From Linnemannia elongata (lineage: Eukaryota; Mortierellomycota; Mortierellomycetes; Mortierellales; Mortierellaceae): 64,000 nucleotides of DNA. Numbering within the stretch: position 1 is the first letter of the stretch; every line of letters starts with the position of its first letter. Position numbers and translations under genes: made by a program. The notes beneath the pieces were generated by a model. It worked only from the letters and a program-made list of their open reading frames with translations, was not told where the DNA came from and did no database searches. Shown piece by piece: positions 44,794-55,950 of the stretch. The stretch is taken from positions 2,418,001 to 2,482,000 of the forward strand of contig JAXBDG010000001.1 in the NCBI GenBank assembly GCA_036320915.1, read 5' to 3'.

Positions 44794-45735
44794 TATGATG
44801 GCACAGACTGGCTCGGTACTCTTGCCATTATCCACAACAACAAACCAGTACACACATTCTTCAGCTCGCAGCAAGGCACTCGACTACGCAGCCGCAGGAT
44901 AAAGAAAATCCATGGCATGCTACCGACAATGGACGCCCTTCATGCCCGACGACCAGACCTGTACAAAAACGATCAGTGTCGACAGTGTCATGCGACGACG
45001 GAGGACAATGAGCACGTATGGTTATGCCCAGAGAGCAAGGAGGCCCACGACGAGATATGGAAGGACGGACTCGGGAGGATCGACTTCTGGGGAGCGATTG
45101 CCACGAAACACTACAATAGAGAGAGGAAGAAGAGAAGGAAGGAGGGAGAAACAGAGCTCAAGGAGATCGAGTGGGTAGCGACGAGCGTCAGAGCATGCAA
45201 AGCGGCGCTGAGGAGGATCATCCAATGGCCAAGCACGGAGGACCGCAATGAAGGATACACGGGCGACGAGAAGTGGACGGTCTGCCACATACTCAGAGGG
45301 CTCGTACCCAAGGCTCTTGCCACTGAGTGGGCCAAAGTCTTCAAGGAGATGCCCAAGAGCGTTGTTCAACACGTCAGCCGACTATTCTGCAAGTTCATAG
45401 AGAAGGAGGGCCGAGAAAAAATATGGAAACTGCCATGCGAGAGAACCGTTGAATGGGAGAAACAGCAGAGTATCACAGAAAGACGGAAGCACAAACCCCG
45501 GAGGAGCGGCCGAGGTCCCAATGGCAACAAATATATGGACGGAAACCCCGAGCGAATGAATGTGAGTGCGGGCGCCCTGGCGGAGCACGAGGAGGGTCGA
45601 TGCCCTGGCGTTCAGAATGATACACATGCAGCCGACCGAGCGGTGATCGAGGCCTTACTAGGACGGAGGAGAATGGATATCATGGAAAAGAGAGGAGCGA
45701 TGACAGTTAAAGACTTCGGGACAGAAGACACCTAG
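44794..45735 (+). pseudogene. LINE ORF2 C-terminal zinc-knuckle region
   Basis: This continues the RNase H reading frame after the nested element: DWLGTLAIIHNN, LPTMDALHARRPDLYKN, then a CCHC-type knuckle CRQCHATTEDNEHVWLC and a charged tail to TAG at 45733-45735. Such a cysteine-histidine motif after RNase H is usual in fungal LINE ORF2 proteins. No RT domain remains in this copy. Confidence 0.75.
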
Positions 45736-45949
45736 TTTTCCTCCTTGAACCGTCCCCGAAGGGCAGCAAAGGTCATCCAGAGGTATGCGCAGGTGTGCCT
45801 GGCGCAGAATACGGATTGTGTTTCCTCGGTTTTGCGCAGTACACTTTATCTATTCTGCTTTGCTATAATGACGTAGAATACCGTGCTCGCATGAGCTACA
45901 CTTAGACTTCCGTTCTCGGATTAAAACTTTGACGTTCAAAAAAAAAAAA

Positions 45950-45967
45950 GGCTCTGTTCTACGGGCA
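45950..45967. repeat. Right target-site duplication of LINE
   Basis: Exact copy of 42906-42923, immediately after the A12 tail. Confidence 0.93.
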
Positions 45968-46333
45968 CCTTGATTTATATGTCTCGTTTCTACAGGCTAC
46001 ATTGGATTCTAAGATGATACTCGTAAAGGGTATATTTGCTTAGGACCATTCTGTCATTATCCAGTATCTGTTCCCTGTTATATCTTTTGCCCATTTGCCT
46101 CCAGTCCCCAGTCCAGCTCCCAGTTCCCGTTCCAACCCGTTCCGGCTCGTAGATAAATAGACCCCCTGTCCCCTTTGTCTTGTTCCCCAGTCTACAATCA
46201 CATTTCATCCCCTTCCTTCCTGTCTTCTTCCCCCTCTGTTCCCTGCACACTCTCTCCTCTGCCTGTTTCTTCTTTCACTATCCTTTTCCATAATAAAACC
46301 ATATCGAAAAGCACATACAGCTTCCGAGTTCTG

Positions 46334-47070
46334 TCAGATCGTTGCACAGTCGTCACCACACTCACAAAGGAAGTGCAGTCGGAACCGCTCCATCAAGATG
46401 TTCCTGGGATCCCAATCGCTGAACGAGTCCGGAAGCACGACAAAGAATCTAGGGGTCGGGTATTCATGCAGCTCGTAGTTTTGGACAAGGATGGCATCAA
46501 CTCGCTGCTGGTTCACAATCAATCGGTCGATCGTCTCTGGATGCATCTTAAGCATCTGCTTCTCTCCCAGCTTGGATTCGGCTTGCTCTCGCAGCATCTG
46601 CTCCTCCCTCTCTTTTGAGGCTGCCTGCTCCCGCAGCATTTCATTCTGCTGAGCGACCAAATGGATTAGCTACTCCATAAGTTGTTGGTGGTGAGCTGAC
46701 TGCTGGTCGGCGGATTGTGTGAGTTGATGCTGAATCTGTGATATGTCCAGTGCCATTGTCGAGAGCATAGCCAAGGGACGGACGAGGGATGTTGTTTGCA
46801 GAGCAATAAGGCTGGGGGACGCCAAGGAAGATGAGAAGGGTTGCGAGGTGGAAGGAACAAGGGCGGCTGATGTTGAAGGGGATTGGGCCGCAAGGAAAGA
46901 TCCGACACAGCGAGGTTGATATTGTCTGTTGCGATCAATTGTGACGGGGGGATTGATAATCCGCTGATGGTCTGGACAAAGGTGCACCAGGGAGAGAAGG
47001 GAACTAGACTTGCTATGACGATTTCGATAATGTTGTCGGGGTTAACTAGCTTGCGGCAGCTAAGCGTTCA
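46334..47070 (-). pseudogene. Truncated NLR-like pseudogene
   Basis: On the minus strand this reads DNIIEIVIAS, NINLAVSDLSLRPNP, then after a frameshift SFLAAQSPSTSAALVPST, QIQHQLTQSADQQSAHHQQL, an in-frame TAG at 46670-46672, VAQQNEMLREQAASKEREEQ, TIDRLIVNQQRVDAILVQN and FFVVLPDSFSDWD...HFLCECGDDCATI and stop. These match, in order, the linker, coiled coil and FLCECG region of the gene at 27.9-31 kb. The N-domain start and all of the LRR part are missing. Confidence 0.8.
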
Positions 47071-47652
47071 TAGCGACGTTGCTTATTGATCCTTCGATGT
47101 CATTCTTTCTCTTCTCTTCTGCCGAATTTGGCGAAAGCATTGTTGATGCTTTGTTCAATACCACTATCGTGGTGTATGTTTTTTATTAAGGAGCTTGGTC
47201 TGAACTCGAGTCAATGAATACCCAACATGGTCTGCGCCTTTGAGCTTTACGTAATATACTATGACCATGAGCATGTGCATTTCTCCCCACGTCACTCCCA
47301 TGAACCTTTCTGCGCAACACCTTTGAAAGCAAAGCATCTCAACTCTCTCTTACTTCTACTGCCCTGCCTGCAACCTACGAGCCTACAGCACCAGCATCTC
47401 TTTAAATAAGTCTCACAGCTACACGTGTATGTATAGAGCGAACCTGCAGCCATGTCTCATTCCTCCCAACAAAATCAGCCTGCCAGAAGGTGTCAAGCTT
47501 TTCAACGCACGAGCGATCGGCTCCACGGCAATAATCCACCACGCACGGCTGTTTGGGCGATGTGGACGTTATCATCATCATCACAGAAGCTTTTGTATGT
47601 CAGAAATCAAGTTTCAAGTTGTACTTTCCATTGTAGCACTTTTCAGAGGAAG
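47071..47652. other. Intergenic region
   Basis: About 580 bases downstream of the 13-exon gene; nothing recognised. Confidence 0.5.
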
Positions 47653-50650
47653 CTATTGTAATGCAATATGATGCTGAGTGCGCTTAGTTGTTGGTGTGTA
47701 GAAGGTTGCTGATTTTGGAGCGGATGGTGGGGTGAAGGTCCGGGCCAGCAGAGGTGGTCTCTTTGGCTGCAGAATGCTCGCCTGCACCTTGGTGGCTGTG
47801 TCAAGCACATGTTCCTATACAAGTTGAGCACAGAGTAAAATAAAAAATATTAGTTGTACATCAACTGCGAGGGCAAGGACGAGGCTAGGGTCAGGATGAG
47901 AACGTACGCGGAGCCGGAAGAGAGCAGACAGCGAACGCCCATCCATGAAGATCTTGAGCTGGGCGGGTGTCGCCGGAAGGACAATCTCATCAGCCATTGT
48001 GCCACAGATAAACACGGACTCGTGGCGTCGAAGCCGTATCACTCGGGCAGTGAAGCCTGTTGAATCGAATGAATAAACCAGTGTTAGTATATGTTGAACA
48101 TTGTGTCTCAAGAGTGCCATGCTTCATACTATTTACAATAGTACCTTTGATGTCCAAAAAAATAATTTCGTCGAGGATTGGCAGACGCGTTAAAATTGCA
48201 TGATTGTGACGAATTGACTTGCGAAGCTGTACGGCAACATCTTCGTCAGACGCCATTGGCCCCTTGTGCTCGTAGTCCGCAATCTCGATGTGGACCAGCT
48301 TGCGCTGGTGCTCTACAGACGTGAGCAAGAGAAAGTCCACTTTTCGTGGAGACGCTGGCGTCTCGACTCCTCCATGAGCTTGTTCATTTGTTGTCCGTTC
48401 CTCGCGGCTGGCAGTCAGTCCCGTTTCACCCCTAAATGAGGTAAACAGAGTGCTTTAATTATTGCCATTATAGCGTATATGAAGCATTATTCCGCTACCG
48501 GTACTTTTGACACCTACGTCGTCACAGACACCCCTGAGCCTTCGAAGAGGATATCAAATACATCCTGCCAGACACGCACCGTCATGGATTCTGTCTCCTT
48601 TGGGATATCTGCAAACGGCTTCTCGGATTTCTTGGCCCTTTTTAATTGCAGAACAGGAAAGAAACGCAAGAAAAAAAGGTGAGTGGGATATGCCTTGGCA
48701 TGTTCTTCGTCATGTTACATCGGGAACCACTTCAGTCTTACATCAATCGTAATATCTCTAGAATGCACATTTTGTGCTCGTCGACCTTAACGTTGTTCAG
48801 TTCATCGTCTGCCGCAAGGCCGAGCTCCTTTGTTGCACAAAGACGTATGCGCTTAGGGTCAATCTTTTTGTTGCCCATCATGGCCACTGTTTCCACACTG
48901 TTCAGAATCGCCTTCACCTCGTCATCAGCCTCCGAGAATGCCTCGTCAACAATTAACGGACCCAGCTTGTCAAGCATGTCCGTTCCAAAGACAACCTCCG
49001 CTTCTTCATGTTCAAGGTGAGCGATCATTGAGGATGCGACGCTAAATGGGAAAAGGAAATACGGGATATCGTCAGGTCAAGTTCAAAAAGCCAGTCGGAA
49101 TGTTCTCTTTCTCATCAGAGACATACTGGATGTCCTTCTTTTGGACTCGCTTCAGCGAATGAAACTGAGCCAGCTTGGGGACGATAAAGCTGAAAAGCTT
49201 TCCCTGGATTTCTGTCAGATTCGATGGACGGAGTGGTACTTGTAGAGGCCGATGGTGGTGCTAAGAGAAAAGGATAAGATTTTCAGCAGATTGATTGTAT
49301 TTGAAATCAATGAGATAGATATAATAGGTATTACATAAAGATCTTTAGCTTTAAAACTTTCGTACCAGGTCAAAGAGGGCGCGAAAAATACCAAAGAACG
49401 GGTGCCTACGATCGTCAATTTCGGCCGACTCAAGATAATCAATGTCCGCTTCTATTCAGTATTGGTGTTGAGAAGTTAACTCTGACATATAATATTTAAT
49501 TCATTATGAACATTGTATTTCGACACGCGTATTTACCTTCCTCGTAGTCAATGACGGTTTGGGTGGTGCAGGATGTCGAAGCTATTCAAAAATAAGAGAG
49601 GTGAGGAAGAGCAGTGTTTAGAAACATCTCTAAATATATTATTTTTGATAATATTTATATACCCCTACTATTATTTGGAAATTTTATTTCTTTGTTGAAA
49701 TAGTTTTCCACTTTTTACATATCTAGCCCTTCGGGCTCGATCTCGTTAGGCAAAATGAGACCCCTCAGGAGTTTCTAAAGACAGTCTTTAATATCCTAAC
49801 TGCTTAGCGGGGCCGGCATCACAGCTGATTCAAATGGTGCCCTGTCATTTCAAAATGCAACTCACATGTTCTACGTTGAGTTTTAGACGGCGCCTCGTCC
49901 AGGTCGCCCCATGGATTACGTGGATGTTTTTGGCCTGCTAGTAAAGTGATAATAAAAGGCACACAAGAAGTCAATGGGAAATGATTGTCAATCTGAACAG
50001 CAGATATCTGGCGAGTTGCTTACCAATCCAGACGTCATCGAGGGATGGCGAGTGTGATTCCGACGTGGTGCTTGTTGCTGAAGAAGAGACCGCCAGTCCC
50101 GTGATGGAAGTCTCAGGGTCATCTGTCACGCCGAAAAGTTGCATCTATGTTAGTTATGACGATGCCTAATTCACTGAAAAAATAAGCTGCTCAAACTCTA
50201 CCGTTACCTTCTCTCGCTATGTATCAGGCGAAAAAATAAAGGGCAATGTCAGAAACAATAATAACAAGGCAGCGCTGAACAACGGCTACATCCTCAATAT
50301 ACCATACCTTGGGCGACCTCTACATTAAAAAATGAAGTTTGCGTTAGTTACTAGCCACAACCTTGAAGAAAAAGAGACAATAATGACAAATTACTCTTAC
50401 TTTCGGCGTGTTGTTGGATAGACGTCCGTATCAACGCGACTGCGGATGCGTTTGAACGGTCCAAGGTGCCTGTGACCCAGATGTTGTCATACTCCTTTCG
50501 GCAGCTCGCCATATCGAATTGGTAGGAAAGCGCCACTTCATTGCCACGGAGACGTTCCCGACCTACATAGCTCACAAAGCATGCATAAAGCTTGTCGAAG
50601 TCGGGGTGGTCGTGGCGGTCAGTTGTGGCGAATAGCCTAAACGACTTCAT
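47653..50650 (-). CDS. 13-exon protein of unknown function, possible PD-(D/E)XK-like C-terminal domain
   Basis: Thirteen exons join in phase to a 570-residue protein: 50401-50650, 50308-50319, 50208-50216, 50024-50122, 49875-49934, 49537-49581, 49366-49451, 49127-49260, 48742-49041, 48518-48637, 48145-48431, 47908-48056, 47653-47814. Exons 2 and 3 are only 12 and 9 nt. The N-terminus (MKSFRLFATTDRHDHPDFDK...YDNIWVTGTLDRSN) and middle (LFSFIVPKLAQFHSLKR) are not recognised. The C-terminal part, VDFLLLTSVEHQRKLVHIEI, ADYEHKG, AVQLRKSIRHNHAIL, DEIIFLDIKGF, follows the D...E-x-K...Q-x-RKxIR pattern of nuclease-like domains found in many Mortierella proteins. The E-x-K could be E-H-K; this is inference. 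It lies just downstream of, and on the same strand as, the XPG-Fanzor gene and shares its AT-rich intron style. Microexon choices are the weakest part of the model. Confidence 0.65.
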
Positions 50651-50750
50651 TCTATGGGAGTGTCGTCTCGAGTAAAATATAGGCATCAGTTAATTCGCAC
50701 GTGGAAAAAGAATAATAAAAAAAATAGATAAATAAATATATAAAAAGCAA

Positions 50751-50929
50751 GCTCCCCTCTCCGCCGGCATCTGTGAGGCATCAGATGAACGACATTGAGC
50801 ATAACCAGTTGCGGAGGGCTACTGGACAGTGGCTGAATATCGACAATGGCTGAAAATGCTCATCCGTATGAATGCGTAGCCAAGTAGACCGCACATTCCA
50901 CCCTCACAGACACGCTAGGAGCAGTACAT
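50751..50929. repeat. 179-bp direct repeat, copy 1
   Basis: Identical to 50967-51145 except for one base near its left end (CCTCTCCG against CCTCCCCG). Contains the inverted pair CATCTG/CAGATG separated by 8 bases. No ORF or known RNA family recognised. Confidence 0.93.
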
Positions 50930-50966
50930 AGTAAAGAAAATCTTGATAACGCAGAAAACAAAAAAG

Positions 50967-51145
50967 GCTCCCCTCCCCGCCGGCATCTGTGAGGCATCAG
51001 ATGAACGACATTGAGCATAACCAGTTGCGGAGGGCTACTGGACAGTGGCTGAATATCGACAATGGCTGAAAATGCTCATCCGTATGAATGCGTAGCCAAG
51101 TAGACCGCACATTCCACCCTCACAGACACGCTAGGAGCAGTACAT
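50967..51145. repeat. 179-bp direct repeat, copy 2
   Basis: Second copy, 37 bases after the first, 475 bases beyond the stop codon of the XPG-Fanzor gene. Flanking sequences of the two copies differ, so the repeat unit is sharply bounded. Confidence 0.93.
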
Positions 51146-51312
51146 GGTATAACAAAACACCTGAAAATACGCATTGCTAACTTTAGAGTATTACCTAGGC
51201 ACAATACAGAAGTATAACAGGTTCAGAGAAAGGTCGAAGTGAGAGAATGAGAGAGAGAGAGAGGTGCGTGTGTGCGTGTGTGTGTAGGTAAGAGGTAAGA
51301 AGTGGGAAGGAT

Positions 51313-51487
51313 GAAGAGGTGATGGAAAGAGCAAGGAACAGCAAGGGGGTGGGTTATAGAGGTGGAAGGCTAAGAGGTGATGGAGAGAGCAAGGAACAGC
51401 AAGGGGGTGGTGGGTTATAGATGTGGGAGGATAAGAGGTGATGGAGAGAGCAAGGAACAGCAAGAGGGCGGGCTATAGATGTGGAAG
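51313..51487. repeat. Minisatellite, three units of about 58-61 bp
   Basis: Three tandem copies of AAGAGGTGATGGAGAGAGCA followed by AGGAACAGCAAG and a GGGTGGGTTATAG block. It lies between the 179-bp repeats and the nuclease stop codon. A GA/TG-rich stretch precedes it at about 51240-51290. Confidence 0.85.
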
Positions 51488-51620
51488 TGAGTCAAGAAAA
51501 CACGTAAACGGCTGCAGGACAATTGGCGCCAAAATGACGTCACCGGAGTGGCGTCATCGTGGAACTAATCCCCACAATCCAGCACTAATGCGTGGTTTCA
51601 TACACGCGTAAAAATCTAGT

Positions 51621-54600
51621 CTAAGCTCGGGTCGATTTGCCCCTCCTGCCCTTTTCCTGACTGGAAACTGTGGAAGCCCTCTTACGACGTGACGGGGCGC
51701 GACTGGAAGACCTGCTGCTGCTTGCTGCCGTGGTGCTGCTTGTCGCCGTACTGCTTGCCGCCGTGGTACTGCTTGCTGCCATGTTGCTTGAACTTGTACT
51801 GGAACTCGCCATCCATGGGTATGATCCATCTGCTGCAAGCGGCTGCAGGTGCTTGGGCCTCTCGAAGGTCTTGAGCCGGTGTAGAACAATCTCGCACATG
51901 TTCTGAGCAGCCATCGTGTCACGATGAAAGTACCGCTTGCACGAGTAGCAATAAAAACTCCGAAGGGTCACTTGCGCAATGAACTCGGTACATCGGGGGC
52001 ACTTCTTCGATGTGTAGTATTCATTAATACCGACTACGACATAGCCTAGGGAGCGCACCTAAACATTGAGAGTCAAAGAGTACATTAGTTTTCAACACTT
52101 GAATTATATCAGCGATGTTATCAACGACTTTGATGACAAAGGCTTACCGTTTGGACAAAGTACGAGAGAAATGTGGAGTGCAGTGTCGAAAGCTTGGAGT
52201 TGCTGGAAAACTGGCCCAAGCCAACTCCAAACAGAATGGGATCCTTATCCTCATTGTCTTCGACTCGTCGACCAAGACTTCCTCCAACCACATTCAGCAA
52301 CCTCTCGGCAAGGGCTTGATATTCTGCTTGCTTGGCCCTCTCCAAGTCCCACGCATGCTTCTTGTAACGATTGTCATCCCCAGCATAGAACTTCTTCAGA
52401 CGTGTCTCAACCAGCTCCAACTCCTCCACATAGTTCATGACGCTTCCTGATTGTCCTCTCAGGGGTGGCAAACGGGACTCAAGTTCCGCAACAGACTCCT
52501 CTTCACCTTCAGGAGTCACCCCCTTCTCGCTCTCGAGCCACCTACGATGTCGAAATACTGGCTGGTAGATAGCCTTCTGCTTTACAGCCAGATTGTAGAA
52601 GGGAGGCTGGGATGAGTCGCCACGCGGATCCGTTACTGGGTCATGAACGGGAGTCGAGACCAGATCTGGCACTGGAAATGGGTTGGTCATCAGTTCATCT
52701 GCTGCCTCCTGACAAGACAAAACGATACCCTCCATGCACAAGCCCCCAGTTGCTTTCTCCTTGCCCTTGCACTCACCGTCCAGATCCTTAGGCAAATACG
52801 CAAAGCCACCGACCACGCAAACTTGACCGCCATCCAAGGTAACGATCTTCATGTCATCTACGTTCTTTCCTGGCCACAACTTGGCGATGTCCTCCTTGGA
52901 CTGAATGACGTTGCGGATTTCAGAGAGGTAATAGTCGGACCCGGCAACCGTGGTAGTCAGCCTTGGAGGGAGATCATCCTCGGGTAATCTCCTGAACCGC
53001 GCATCTTGACGCTCTCGAAGCTTAAAAGCAGTGAGCTGGAGTCTAAATCCATCCGTTCGTAGTGATCCATGGGGTATGTAGCCCTTTTGGTGATAGTCCT
53101 TGGGCTTCGTACGCTCAACAAATTGAAGGTGATCCTGAATTTCACTCAACGACCGAAGATTGATTGCGGCGCGGTGTCCAGTTTTGCGCCTCTGTCGGTT
53201 CGACAGGCCGGTGGGATCGATGTCGCAGACGAAATTCTTGATTATAAATCCCGGCTCCTTCCCACCGATCCAGGTTTCCAGGTCATTTGTTGAAGTAACA
53301 GTGGCGGGGTTGTCCTGGTCCAATGAAGCCAACTCCACCAGCCTCTGCCGCAACGAGTCTCGCTTCCAAAAGAAGCTAGCCAGTTCTCTCTCTGAAAAAG
53401 TAACAAATCCCTGCTGCGACGAGGTGAGGGGTGTGATCCGCCACTTGTTTGGATGCATGTCGTTGAGAGCAATGAAATTTTCCGCTGCTGATATGTTTTC
53501 CTGAATGCTGAAGTCGATATATGCCTCAACTTGCCCCTTGTCCTTCAGAGTGCACACCTACAATAAAACAGATAAACATCAGTTATATGCTTGCTTGTAA
53601 TGAGGACCTCTATTAGAGTAATCGTCAATGGGAATCATATCATTACCTTATCGTACAACAAATGGGTTCCATTACGATAATGCTTCTTGAGTTCAACAGA
53701 AAGCTGACTAGCCGTGGACCGCACCAGCATGCTCGGCGTGAACGACATACTGACATTGATCTCGCCTCGATTCCGAGAGGCATCGAATAGTTCAAGGTCG
53801 GCCAAGATCCCGACAAACTTGTTGACTGCTTTACCCATAGCAGAGTTTTTGTTGGGAAGATTCTCCGAGTATAGGTACGTCAAAAAGGTCTCAAGGAACT
53901 TCACACATTTGTCGGTCTCCTCATCAAGATCCGATTGGCCAGCATCCTTCTGACCGCCGTCGAGTCCATTATCTTTGTCAACTTTGGGCTTGATCCTCTC
54001 GCAGAGAAAATCCAGAACCACTCGCTCATCATCCGATACCGCCTCGCGTCTCGCCTTTAACCGATCAGACTCCAACAAAGCCTCGCCATTTTTCTTTCTC
54101 CTAGCCTCGACCACCGCATCCTCAATACGAGTCCGCAACGTCTCCAGAAAGCGACCAATAAGGCGTTGGGCCTTCCTCTTGATGTCCACTGCCAGCTGGG
54201 AACCCTCCTTCAGACATTTCGCCACCTCCCCCTGCAGCTCCGGCGAAAGCGACGACACTCGCCTAGTGTTAGCCTCCAACGTTCCGACCTCAAGAGAAAC
54301 TGTGGGATGATGCCAGCCGAGTGACTTAGAGAGCCTCTGCTTGTCAGTCATCTTGGATGCCCTCAGGCCAGCAGCAGATGGTGCCTTGTCCGACTTCTGC
54401 TTGTCTTTGCTGTCCGTGGTGTCAGTGGTGGGTGAGTCACTTATGGAATGGGACATCACCTTGGGAGCCTTCCACGCGAGCTGCTTGGCTCTTGCAGGAG
54501 GCTCATGGCTCACGCTCCCCTGGTATCGCTTGAAAGAAAACCGTTGGCTGTGTCGGGGTATTCGTGTCCTAAGCAGTGCTGGATGGCCAAGGTTTTCCTG

Positions 54601-55950
54601 ACCCAAAGGAGTAAAAGTAGGCTCCTGGGGGAAGCCGGGCTGATGCTCTGAAGGGGTTCCAGAGGCCTTGGAGATCTGTCTTGGCGATTCCACAGTACGG
54701 TAGCGATTCCAGGATCTTGGCACTCGCAGACGTATAATCTCATCACTGGTTTCTCTATATTATTAATCAAGTGTAATGAGAAATAATTCACATGATTGCT
54801 TCCTCAAAATAAGCTTTGCAAATTATCAGCGAAAATACCTCAGATGCAGCTCCTGTATACGGATGCGTTTGAGCTCGTTATGCCGGGTACATAGATCCTT
54901 GAAGTGAAGATGCAGTTGCTCATACAGGGTCTGAGCATCTGATGTGGAATCGACTCTGTTAAGTTTTGTTTGACGCTTGTCGATAAACACGCGAATAGAG
55001 TCTTCAAACTCCTTCTTTTCCTTGTTTTTTGAGATGACTCGAGTGTCCGCCAGATAGCTGTGCACCACCTCCTTAGGGTCTATATAATAAAAAAGAAAGA
55101 CATTAAGCGCAGTTAGTTCTCAATGTAAAGATAGCAAGAACATTCAGACCTGGAAATAGAAACATATTCGATCATTACCCATGCTGTTGATGGACTTGAC
55201 AATAGAGAAGTTCGTGGCTGGACCAAGAGACCAAATATTCTTGTTGTAATCGTTTTTGGACACTACTGCAAGTGCGGTGAGCTGAGCGCGGGTGATGCCG
55301 AGGGCCAAGAGGAGGTCAGGGATGGAGTAAACCAGGATCATGTCGTTTGAAACGGGGCGCCACAAAGTCACGATAGATCCATAGGCGAGCATATCTGAAT
55401 CACGGGAGATGATAATGTCCTCTGGGTTTGCGTCGATAGCGATTGCCAAGTCAGCCTCTGTTGCCACAACCTGGACTGTCCAGCCTCGTTCTGTCATATA
55501 ATCCGCAAAGCTCCTCCGGCTCTCCATCGACCAGTAGAAGGAGGAGGCTAAACCTGAGCGGACGTCGGCAAAATGGCGTTTTCTCAGATGTTGATTGTTG
55601 TCGATGCGTGATTCGAGAGTGGTTAGGCTTGTTGCTGTTTGCTCCAGAGCTTTCTCTCGCCGTTTTTGGCGCTCGGCTGCGGTCTCACTCTTCTCCATGG
55701 CCGGGTCCCCATCAATGTAAAGAGTCATATTCAACGCCGTTCCGAACCGACTGACTTCCTTCTCCAGACTGCGGTGGGCGGCGTCTTGCGACATGTTGGA
55801 GTAAGAGTTCCTGATGACGTTATAGCACGACCCAAGAACATCCAGTCGCCGTCGACCGTTGGTGATGATGCTCGCGAGTATTGATCGGTAAAGTTGGACA
55901 GGTGTGTAGCCCTTGCGTCGAATGAAAGGGTACCAGTCGAATAGTCCCAT
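51621..55950 (-). CDS. XPG/FEN1-like nuclease fused to Fanzor (TnpB-like) RuvC nuclease
   Basis: Five exons join in phase across GT-AG introns: 55179-55950, 54839-55079, 53647-54754, 52148-53557, 51621-52058, giving 1322 residues. Residues 1-~340 form an XPG/FEN1-type PIN nuclease: MGLFDWYPFIRRKGY, D37, LYIDGDP with D80, ATEAD with E165/D167, SRDSD with D184/D186, and SKNDYNKNIWSLGPAT with D234. Residues ~340-700 are a charged linker. The C-terminal half is Fanzor/TnpB-like: GSLRTDGFRLQL, RuvC-I IVTLDGGQVCVVGG with D949, GINEYYTSK with E1190 (the Fanzor-type displaced glutamate), a zinc ribbon with C1197, C1200, C1214 and C1217, and RuvC-III HRDTMAAQNM with D1224. The tail is Ser/Ala/Thr-rich with a basic, NLS-like SRRKR. 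All catalytic acidic residues appear present. Fanzors are eukaryotic RNA-guided nucleases; activity of this fusion is not shown. Confidence 0.85.

Larger units (their letters stand above)
42924..45949 (+). mobile_element. Internally deleted non-LTR retrotransposon (LINE) with poly-A tail
   Basis: The 3026-bp insertion is bounded by an 18-bp direct repeat and ends in 12 A. Its order is: CT-rich 5' region, a short basic ORF (43100-43309), RNase H sequence broken by frameshift and nonsense, a nested 700-bp element, and a C-terminal zinc-knuckle region. The endonuclease and reverse transcriptase expected between ORF1 and RNase H are absent, so it was probably mobilised in trans or deleted later. 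It lies about 200 bp downstream of F-box gene F. Confidence 0.88.

Noticed and set aside
50751..51145. CRISPR-like array
   Set aside because: Only two 179-bp units with a single 37-bp gap; not short repeats with equal spacers, and the genome is eukaryotic.
47653..55950. A single giant gene joining the 13-exon gene and the XPG-Fanzor gene
   Set aside because: The Fanzor part ends in its own stop at 51621, followed by a minisatellite and repeats, and the 13-exon model has its own ATG at 50650.
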